A DNA stretch of 37,514 bases from JAAYQA01 sp964510345 (GTDB taxonomy: Bacteria > Bacillota > Clostridia > Tissierellales > Peptoniphilaceae), in assembly GCA_964510345.1 (NCBI GenBank), contig CAZEBB010000017.1, forward strand, positions 1 through 37,514. The letters run 5' to 3'. Below the pieces are notes generated by a model, which was not told the DNA's origin, did no database searches, and was given only the letters and a program-made list of their open reading frames with translations. The translations under genes were made by a program, and so were the position numbers. Shown here piece after piece: positions 31,906-37,514 of the stretch (the stretch's first letter is position 1; the number at the start of each line of letters is the position of its first letter).

Positions 31906-32907
31906 ATGACAGCGATCGGCATCATTGCGAACCCGATGTCCGGAAAGGACATCCGCCGCCTGGTCTCTCACGCGACCGTCATCGACAATCACGAAAAGAT
32001 CAACATCATCGAGCGTGTCGTCATCGGGGCGCAGAGCATGGGGGTGGATCGGGTCGTGCTGATGCCGGAATCGCATAATATGGCCTATCGCGCGGTGAAT
32101 GCGCTGATTGAGCGAAACGAGCTGGACTGCGAGATCGAAGTGCAGGACTTTCACATTTTCGGCAGCGTAGAAGACACGGAAAAGTCGGCAAGGCTCATGG
32201 AAGAAGATGAGCGGATCGGGTGCATCGTCTCCTTAGGAGGCGACGGCACCAACCGCGCCATCGCCAAGAATATCGACCAAACGCCTCTTCTGAGCCTTTC
32301 AACGGGTACGAACAATGTCTACCCGGATTGGGTGGAGGGCACGGTCGCGGGGCTCGCTGCAGGGCTGACCGCCATTCGCGCGCTGAAAGACGAGCGCTTC
32401 GTCCGAAGGCAAAAGCGGATCGAAGTGATCAAAAACGGCGAGTGGATCGACCTCGCACTGATCGACGCCGTGCTCTCCAACGACCCGATCATCGGCTCCA
32501 AAGCGATCTGGAACACAGAGAGCATACTGGGCGTGGTCGTGTCGCGGTGTCATCCGGCGAGCATCGGGTTTTCCGCGATCGCCGGCGTGCGTGACATCAT
32601 CACACCGGAGCACCGATACGGCGGCATCGTCTTTTTAGGCGAGGGTTATAACCGCGTGCGGGCACCGGTGGCACCCGGGATCGTAGAGGCGATCGGCGTG
32701 AGCCCGATGACGCGTATCGCGCTGGGGCAGCCGTACCGCTACGAACCGCAAACGCGCGGGACGATCGCGCTGGACGGCGAGCGGGAGATCTACGTAAAGC
32801 CGGGCGACGTGCTGCACTTTGCCGTTACCGATAAAGGGCCGCGGAAAGTCATGGTGCGCGACACCGTGGAGCAAGCACAACGCGAAGGCTATTTTTACAT
32901 CAATTGA
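31906..32907 (+). CDS. acoX: AcoX-like NAD kinase family protein
   Basis: A 333-residue protein of the ATP-NAD/diacylglycerol kinase fold, as found in many acetoin operons as AcoX. The nucleotide site GGDGTNR (about residues 113-119) and the LSTGTNNVYP segment are conserved. AcoX has no proven biochemical role that I know of; it might make NADP, or act on a cofactor of the complex. AAGGAG lies eight bases before the ATG, and 19 bases separate it from acoB. Confidence 0.87.
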   Translation: MTAIGIIANPMSGKDIRRLVSHATVIDNHEKINIIERVVIGAQSMGVDRVVLMPESHNMAYRAVNALIERNELDCEIEVQDFHIFGSVEDTEKSARLMEEDERIGCIVSLGGDGTNRAIAKNIDQTPLLSLSTGTNNVYPDWVEGTVAGLAAGLTAIRALKDERFVRRQKRIEVIKNGEWIDLALIDAVLSNDPIIGSKAIWNTESILGVVVSRCHPASIGFSAIAGVRDIITPEHRYGGIVFLGEGYNRVRAPVAPGIVEAIGVSPMTRIALGQPYRYEPQTRGTIALDGEREIYVKPGDVLHFAVTDKGPRKVMVRDTVEQAQREGYFYIN

Positions 32908-32919
32908 GAGGAGTAATGG

Positions 32920-34185
32920 ATGGCAGAATATATCGTCATGCCGAAGCTGGGTCTTACCATGACGGAAGGTACGATCCGCGACTGGCAGAAGAAGGAAGGG
33001 GACACGATCGCCTTCGGGGATCTGATTTTTGAGATCGAAACGGACAAGATCACCAAAGCGTTTGAATCCGCGAATGCGGGTACGCTTTTAAAAATACTGG
33101 TCGACAACGGAACGGTCAAAGTGCAGGAACCCGTGGCGATCATTGGCGAAGCGGGCGAGGACTACAGCGCGTTGTTGCCGAAAGATGCAGCGCCGGCACA
33201 GGAAAGCGCACAGGCCTCGGCGGCAGTGCAAGTGAAAGAGCAAAAGGCGGCTCCCGCCGGCGGTAAAGTGAAGATCAGCCCGCGGGCGAAAAAACTGGCG
33301 AAAGAGCTGGGGATCGATTATGCAGGGCTCCAAGGCACCGGACCCGGCGGGGCGATCTCTGAAGCGGACATCCAAGAAGCGGCCAAAGCGCCCAAGGCGA
33401 CCCCGATGGCGAAAGTTACGGCGGAGCAAATGGGTGTCGACCTGCGCGACGTGTCGGCGGACGGACGCATCCGCAAAGAGGATGTGCTCGCACACGGAAA
33501 GGGAGCGGAAGAGGAAGCGGTGCGCGTCCCGATGAATCGCATGCGCCAGATCATCGCGGAACGCATGAAGGAAAGCCAAAACATCTCGGCACCGGTGAAC
33601 TTTACCGTCACCTGCGATATGACGGAAGTCGTCAAGCTGCGCGAGTCGCTTAAGGCGACAAAGAAAGTATCGTACAACGACATCCTCGTCATGATCACCG
33701 CCCGCACGCTCAAGCAGCACCCGATGCTGAATGCGAGTGTGGAAGAGCTGGAAGTCGTCCAACACCCGAGAGTGCATATGGGCGTGGCCGTCGCCGTCGA
33801 CAACGGGCTGATGGTCCCGGTGATTCGCAACGCTTGTTGCCTCACGCTGTCGGAAATTTCTGAAGAAACCGCGCGCTTAGCCGAATCCTGCCGCAATATG
33901 ACACTGGACCCGGATGAGCTGGAAGGCTCCACTTTCTCTGTGACCAATCTCGGTATGTTCGGGATGGAGTCCTTCACACCGATCATCAATCAGCCGAATG
34001 TCGCGATCTTGGGGATCAACGCGATCCGCAAAGTGCCGGTCGTCGTGAACGATGAAGTCGTCGTGCGACAGGTCATGTCGTTGAGCTTGACAGCCGATCA
34101 CCGCGTGGTGGACGGTGCGGTCGCGGCACAGTTCCTACAAGACTTAAAAGCGCGGATCGAACAACCGGCGCTGCTGTTCTTATAG
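32920..34185 (+). CDS. acoC: Acetoin dehydrogenase E2, dihydrolipoyl acetyltransferase
   Basis: A 421-residue E2 acyltransferase. The lipoyl domain (1-78) has the lipoylated Lys43 in ETDKITKA. An Ala/Gln-rich linker is followed by two peripheral-subunit-binding domains: the first at about 119-154 (ISPRAKKLAKELGIDY, GTGPGGAISEADI) and a second at about 161-192 (PMAKVTAEQMGVDL, DGRIRKEDV). The catalytic domain follows from about 200, with the active-site His394 in HRVVDGA. Two binding domains are unusual; most family members have one. GAGAGGAG precedes the ATG, 12 bases after acoX. The protein forms the core to which E1 and E3 attach. Confidence 0.93.
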   Translation: MAEYIVMPKLGLTMTEGTIRDWQKKEGDTIAFGDLIFEIETDKITKAFESANAGTLLKILVDNGTVKVQEPVAIIGEAGEDYSALLPKDAAPAQESAQASAAVQVKEQKAAPAGGKVKISPRAKKLAKELGIDYAGLQGTGPGGAISEADIQEAAKAPKATPMAKVTAEQMGVDLRDVSADGRIRKEDVLAHGKGAEEEAVRVPMNRMRQIIAERMKESQNISAPVNFTVTCDMTEVVKLRESLKATKKVSYNDILVMITARTLKQHPMLNASVEELEVVQHPRVHMGVAVAVDNGLMVPVIRNACCLTLSEISEETARLAESCRNMTLDPDELEGSTFSVTNLGMFGMESFTPIINQPNVAILGINAIRKVPVVVNDEVVVRQVMSLSLTADHRVVDGAVAAQFLQDLKARIEQPALLFL

Positions 34186-34194
34186 GGTGAGCCG

Positions 34195-35568
34195 ATGAAT
34201 GTACTCATCATTGGCGGGGGGATCGGCGGCTATGTGTGCGCGATTCGCCTGAGCCAACTCGGCGCGCAAGTGACCCTTGCGGAGCGCAAGCACTTGGGGG
34301 GCACGTGTTTAAATGAAGGCTGTATCCCCACGAAGGCCCTTTTGGAAAGCGCGGGGATATTGGAAAATGTTCGCGAAGCCTCGGCGTACGGCATTCGCCT
34401 GGACGGCGAGATTGCCGTCGACTACCCCGCGATACAAAAGAGAAAAGACGAAGTGACCGCGCAACTCGTAAAGGGCGTGGGACTTCTGATGGACAAAGGG
34501 CAGATCGAAGTGGTCATGGAAGAAGCGCACCTGATCGACGGCAAGCGAGCCAAGATCGGAGATGTTGAGCGAAGTTTTGACGCCATCGTCCTCGCGACGG
34601 GCTCGGCGCCGGTGGTCTTGCCGATCCCCGGGATGGACTTGCCCGGCGTGATCGACAGCACGGAAGCGCTCGCGCTAAAGGAGCTCCCGAAGAGCCTCGC
34701 GATCATCGGGGGCGGCGTGATCGGCATGGAATTCGCCTCGCTGTTTCGCTCGCTCGGGGTAAATGTGACTGTCATCGAGATGATGGACCGCATCGTGCCG
34801 CCGATGGACCCCGCGATCTCTGAAATGCTGCAGCAGACGATGGAGGCGAAAGGTGTCGCCATCCACACGAAGGCGAAAGTACTGGGAGTGGATGCGGCAG
34901 ATGGGCTCACGGTCACGTTTGAGAAAGGCGGAAGTGAACACAAAGTTGCGGCGGAAAAAGTGCTGGTCGCGACCGGTCGCCGCCCGGTGACGGATGTGCT
35001 GGAAGGCGCTTCGGTGCAGGTTGCGATGAATCGCCATTTTGTGAAGATCGACGATCAGATGCGGACGAATATCCCCGGGCTGTACGCGATCGGAGATGTG
35101 ACGGGTAAGAGCATGCTTGCGCACACGGCAGAAGAGCAAGGCATCCGCTGTGCGGAGGCCGTCATGGGCAAAAAGACCCGAAGGATCCCGTACGACAAGA
35201 TCCCGTCGTGCCTGTATACCACACCCGAAGCGGCGTCTGTGGGCATGACCGAACCGCAGGCAAATGAAGCCGGAAGAAACGTCGACATCGGCATTTTCCC
35301 CTTGTTCAACAACGCGCGTACGCTGATCTCCGGGCAGATGGACAATACCTTTGTCAAAGTGCTGGCCGACGCCGAGACCAAGGAGCTCTTGGGTGTGCAC
35401 GTGTTCGGACCCTATGCGACCGAGATGATCGCGGAGGCCGCGCTGGCGCTAGAGCTGGAGTGTACCACGCAAGAGCTGATCGATACGATCCATCCGCATC
35501 CGACCGTGTCGGAAGGATTGAAGGAGGGAGCCGCATCCGTACTTGGGGTTGCGATCCACAGTTTATAG
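34195..35568 (+). CDS. acoL: Dihydrolipoyl dehydrogenase (E3) of the acetoin complex
   Basis: A 457-residue FAD-dependent pyridine nucleotide disulfide oxidoreductase that reoxidises the E2 lipoyl group with NAD. The redox pair is Cys38/Cys43 in GGTCLNEGCIPTK; FAD and NAD Rossmann motifs are GGGIGG (7-12) and GGGVIGMEFA; the C-terminal His-Glu base pair is in HPHPTVSE (433-440). There is no N-terminal lipoyl domain. The ATG follows GGTGAG, nine bases after acoC. It is the last gene; a terminator follows. Confidence 0.94.
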   Translation: MNVLIIGGGIGGYVCAIRLSQLGAQVTLAERKHLGGTCLNEGCIPTKALLESAGILENVREASAYGIRLDGEIAVDYPAIQKRKDEVTAQLVKGVGLLMDKGQIEVVMEEAHLIDGKRAKIGDVERSFDAIVLATGSAPVVLPIPGMDLPGVIDSTEALALKELPKSLAIIGGGVIGMEFASLFRSLGVNVTVIEMMDRIVPPMDPAISEMLQQTMEAKGVAIHTKAKVLGVDAADGLTVTFEKGGSEHKVAAEKVLVATGRRPVTDVLEGASVQVAMNRHFVKIDDQMRTNIPGLYAIGDVTGKSMLAHTAEEQGIRCAEAVMGKKTRRIPYDKIPSCLYTTPEAASVGMTEPQANEAGRNVDIGIFPLFNNARTLISGQMDNTFVKVLADAETKELLGVHVFGPYATEMIAEAALALELECTTQELIDTIHPHPTVSEGLKEGAASVLGVAIHSL

Positions 35569-35574
35569 TCATCG

Positions 35575-35606
35575 AGCGAGAACTCTCACGAGCTCTCGCT
35601 TTTTTG
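35575..35606 (+). terminator. Rho-independent terminator of the aco operon
   Basis: GCGAGA (35576-35581) pairs with TCTCGC (35594-35599), with additional ACTC/GAG(C) inner pairing, followed by six T residues. Confidence 0.85.
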
Positions 35607-35640
35607 TGATAGTTTTCTGATCATTTGGGTATATAACTAA

Positions 35641-35658
35641 TTAGTGATGTTTCACTAA
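35641..35658. promoter_or_regulatory. Palindrome upstream of the nitroreductase
   Basis: TTAGTGA-TGTT-TCACTAA is a perfect 7-bp inverted repeat, 30 bases before the nitroreductase start and next to an AT-rich TATATAAC stretch (about 35630-35637) that could be its -10. It is a likely operator; the regulator is not identifiable. Confidence 0.5.
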
Positions 35659-35688
35659 ACAATACACAAACGAAATGGAGAGAACGCA

Positions 35689-36252
35689 TTGATCAACCGT
35701 AATTTTAAATATGATGTCATGGAAGAGATTCAAAACCGCTGGTCGCCGAGAGCTTTTGACCGCAGCAAACCCGTATCGCAAGAGGACTTGAATGCCGTTT
35801 TAGAGGCAGCAAGCTACGCACCATCCTGTTTTAACGAACAGCCGTGGGCGTATGTCGTCGGCAATGACGACGCCGACCGCGACAAGATCGAACAAGCGCT
35901 GTTTGACAAAAACAGGGAATGGGCAAAGAACGCACCGGTGCTGATGATCGTGCTGGCGAAGAACACCTTCGCACACAATGGCAATAAAAATATGTGGAAT
36001 CAATTTGATTCCGGTACGTCGTGGGGGTACCTCACGCTGGAAGCGGAAAAGAGAGGTCTGCAAACGCACGGCATGGCAGGGTACGATCGCGACAAGGCGC
36101 GCGAGTTGTTCTCCATCCCCGAAGAGTATGATCTGCTGGCAGCGGTCGCGATGGGCTACTACGGCGATAAGGACCAGCTGAGCGATGAGCTGAAGGAGAG
36201 AGAAAACCCGAGCCCGCGCAAGGGGTTGGATGAGGTAATATTTAATAAGTAG
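35689..36252 (+). CDS. Nitroreductase-family protein
   Basis: A 187-residue FMN-dependent nitroreductase-fold oxidoreductase, which uses NAD(P)H to reduce nitro compounds, quinones or other acceptors. The N-terminal FMN-phosphate loop is NRWSPRAFDRSKPV, followed by ASYAPSCFNEQPWAYVV; the C-terminal GYYGDKDQLSDELKERENPSPRK segment is typical. The start is TTG with GGAG about nine bases upstream. It is monocistronic, with a palindrome upstream and a terminator downstream. The physiological substrate is unknown. Confidence 0.88.
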   Translation: MINRNFKYDVMEEIQNRWSPRAFDRSKPVSQEDLNAVLEAASYAPSCFNEQPWAYVVGNDDADRDKIEQALFDKNREWAKNAPVLMIVLAKNTFAHNGNKNMWNQFDSGTSWGYLTLEAEKRGLQTHGMAGYDRDKARELFSIPEEYDLLAAVAMGYYGDKDQLSDELKERENPSPRKGLDEVIFNK

Positions 36253-36261
36253 TGATTGGAT

Positions 36262-36288
36262 GAGACGCTCGCAAGGGCGTCTTTTTTT
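36262..36288 (+). terminator. Rho-independent terminator of the nitroreductase
   Basis: AGACGC (36262-36267) pairs with GCGTCT (36276-36282 region), followed by seven T residues. Confidence 0.88.
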
Positions 36289-36341
36289 GTGTTGACTATG
36301 CAATTATTAATAAAATTTATCAGGTCATAAAGATTACTTTC

Positions 36342-36370
36342 TTGTACTTCTTAATTTGCTATGCTACAAT
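36342..36370 (+). promoter_or_regulatory. Sigma-A type promoter of the SAO locus
   Basis: TTGTAC (36342-36347) and TACAAT (36365-36370) are separated by exactly 17 bases, 140 bases before the SaoT start, leaving a long leader. Confidence 0.7.
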
Positions 36371-36500
36371 TTATTTAGAGAAATCTGCTGAATTTCAATG
36401 CCGAACGCGAGCGACATAAGAAAACCTTATGCGACCGAATGTACATTGCAAGAAAAAGCTCTCAGCTAAATAATGAAAGAAAATACATAGACCCGAATAG
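36371..36500 (+). ncRNA. Possible structured leader RNA upstream of saoT
   Basis: The transcribed leader can be drawn as nested helices: an outer stem GCTGA (36387-36391) with TCAGC (36462-36466), an inner stem CAATG (36396-36400) with CATTG (36444-36448), and a terminal hairpin CATAAG-AAAAC-CTTATG (36415-36431), with unpaired purine-rich segments (GCCGAACGCGAG, GCGACCGAA) in between. It does not match a riboswitch consensus I can recall. It may be a regulatory element sensing a metal or selenium status, or chance pairing. No rho-independent terminator is seen before the gene. Confidence 0.35.
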
Positions 36501-36509
36501 GAGAGACGA

Positions 36510-36779
36510 TTGACAAAACTATTGGTGGAATTTGTAAATACATGACCCTCATGCGATGGAACGGAGCGTTCCATACGAAAAATTGCGGAAAGCTTCGGGG
36601 ACAAGGTCGAGTTTCATGCCTATCAAGTCGGTCGGGATCGGGAGTACTTAAAGAAGTACGGCTTTATCTCGATGGGTACGATGATCCTCGGTGGCGAAAA
36701 ATTCGTCACACGACTATTTAAGAAAAATGTCATCTCGGAGATCGAAGCGGCGCTGAAAACTTTGGAGGAAAGCTCGTGA
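36510..36779 (+). CDS. saoT: Thioredoxin-like selenoprotein SaoT (Sec at codon 12)
   Basis: An 89-residue thioredoxin-fold protein readable only if TGA at 36543-36545 is selenocysteine. The frame runs from TTG (ribosome site AGGAGAG just upstream) through LLVEFVNT-U-PSCDGTER, giving a U-P-S-C redox motif after the first strand, and on through the GDKVEFHAYQV strand and the GTMILGGEKF region to the stop. The usual cis-proline before the last strands is not present in the expected form. A 7-bp hairpin with loop GGAGC begins at canonical SECIS distance. I recall this family as SaoT of the selenocysteine-assisted organometal system; its partner permease follows with a four-base overlap. Conventional gene finding would miss it. 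Confidence 0.85.
36543..36574 (+). promoter_or_regulatory. UGA-Sec codon and bacterial SECIS-like hairpin of saoT
   Basis: UGA at 36543-36545; ATGGAAC (36556-36562), loop GGAGC (36563-36567), GTTCCAT (36568-36574). There are 17 bases between the UGA and the loop, as in E. coli fdhF, and the loop begins with GG, as bacterial SECIS elements require. Confidence 0.85.
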
Positions 36780-37514
36780 TCGAATTTCTCACCCGGATCT
36801 TCACCGTCGCCTGGTCGTTTTTACGAAATGCGGCGCCATGGATCATTCTGAGTTTTGTGCTGGCTTTAGTACTACATAATGCATCCAACTCACTGAAAGT
36901 AAAAGAACAGTTGGGAACGAAAAGCCCTATCGCCCTTCTCAAGGTGACGATCCTGGGGATGCTCCTTCCCATCTGCGATTGCGGCACGGTGCCGATCGGC
37001 ATCAGCTTGTATTACTCGGGCGCTTATTTAGGGCCCGTGCTTAATTTTGTTACGTCCACCCCGATGATCAACCCGGCTTCGGTCGTGTTGTCGTATGGGA
37101 TCTTAGGCCCGCAACTCACGCTGATCTACGTGATCGCCGGCTTCACGATGCCGATGTTGGTGGGGCTTGTGGCGAATCGATTTTCCGGAGACGAGCTTTC
37201 GGTGGAAACAAACCCTAAGTTTGAAGGCAAAGCACATTTCCGCCAGGAAGAGAAGAAAACTCTTCGCGAAAATTTGGAAGAGGGACTGTACTACGTCTGG
37301 TCGGATTTCGCCGTCGTCGTCAGCAAATACACAATATTGGGCGTATTGGGTGCTGCGTTTATTACCACGGTCGTGCCGTCCGCGCTCGTACAGAAGCTGT
37401 TGGGCAACCCATCCATGGTCTCCATTACGGCGATCACCATCCTCGCCTCGCTCATCTTCGTCTGAGCGATCGGGCACATCCCCTTTGTGGGTGCGCTCAT
37501 TGCCGCAGGTGCGG
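36776..37514 (+). CDS. saoE: SAO-system permease SaoE, selenoprotein, partial at window end
   Basis: A membrane permease of the ArsP/DUF318-like family, cut by the window edge. GTG start, with GGAGG upstream, overlapping the saoT stop. Visible are several hydrophobic helices and the family motif LPICDCGTVPIG (Cys67, Cys69) followed by LNFVTSTPMINPAS. After 229 codons the frame meets TGA at 37463-37465 and then continues open with AIGHIPFVGALIAAG, a conserved permease segment (typically CAVGHIPF in relatives), so the TGA replaces a conserved cysteine and should be Sec230. The likely role is export or transfer of a metal or organometal species, by analogy with arsenical permeases. Without readthrough the protein would lose its C-terminal half-helices. 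Confidence 0.82.
37463..37498 (+). promoter_or_regulatory. UGA-Sec codon and possible SECIS of saoE
   Basis: After UGA at 37463 a bulged hairpin can be drawn: GGGCACA-U-CCC (37472-37482) with GGGUG-C-GCUC (37489-37498), loop CUUUGU, with a bulged U at 37479. Again 17 bases separate UGA and loop, but the loop lacks the usual early G, so the element is weaker than in saoT. Confidence 0.5.

Noticed and set aside
36543..36545. TGA as a nonsense mutation making saoT a pseudogene
   Set aside because: The downstream frame is fully intact, the codon is at a redox-motif cysteine position, a SECIS-like hairpin is at the right distance, and the neighbouring gene has a second such UGA.
1..37514. tRNA, rRNA or CRISPR array
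   Set aside because: No cloverleaf, rRNA stretch or regularly spaced direct repeats were recognised on reading both strands.

Overview
The window looks like a chromosome segment of an anaerobic, selenocysteine-decoding Firmicute of the class Clostridia. The reasons are Gram-positive style Shine-Dalgarno sites (AAGGAGG, often with GTG or TTG starts), a secondary alcohol dehydrogenase very close to the Thermoanaerobacter type, lipoprotein solute-binding proteins, M42 peptidase, YkvI and HxlR families, and two genes read through in-frame UGA codons. No rRNA, tRNA or CRISPR array was seen. Host DNA is moderately GC-rich; one segment (about 24317-26504) is clearly AT-rich.

Layout. 60-7340 is a housekeeping and metabolic stretch, mostly on the minus strand: a class I aminotransferase, a radical SAM protein and an HxlR regulator in one unit; a divergent pirin whose promoter shares a palindrome with the regulator's promoter; an NADP-type secondary alcohol dehydrogenase; a DUF4153 membrane protein; and a PfkB sugar kinase. 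7448-11838 (plus) holds a tandem-duplicated CmpB-type membrane protein, a MerR regulator and a lipoprotein FMN/FAD reductase of the fumarate/urocanate reductase type. 11991-14808 (minus) is a complete SsuABC/TauABC-like ABC importer. 15032-15937 is a small terpenoid-cyclase-fold protein. 16099-19666 is a three-gene amino-acid module: a class III PLP racemase/aminotransferase, a YkvI transporter and a class I/II aminotransferase.

19847-24316 is a tightly packed run: SelO, RlmN, a GNAT acetyltransferase, an M42 peptidase and YjbQ. YjbQ is followed by an AT-rich island with two unrecognised genes. Beyond the island lies a second, diverged copy of the yjbQ 3' end with its terminator, so the island seems to have been inserted at or recombined into yjbQ. 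26663-28876 carries divergent aldehyde dehydrogenase and 2-keto-4-pentenoate hydratase genes. 29045-35568 holds an XRE-cupin regulator and a full acetoin dehydrogenase operon (acoA, acoB, acoX, acoC, acoL). A nitroreductase follows.

The most notable content is at the right edge. At 36510-36779 lies a small thioredoxin-like gene interrupted at codon 12 by TGA in a U-P-S-C motif, with a SECIS-like hairpin at canonical spacing. It overlaps a permease gene (from 36776) that is open across a second in-frame TGA at 37463. I read the pair as SaoT and SaoE of the selenocysteine-assisted organometal (SAO) system; the rest of that locus should lie just outside the window. A promoter and a possibly structured leader RNA precede them. 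Conventional gene calling would miss the first gene and truncate the second.
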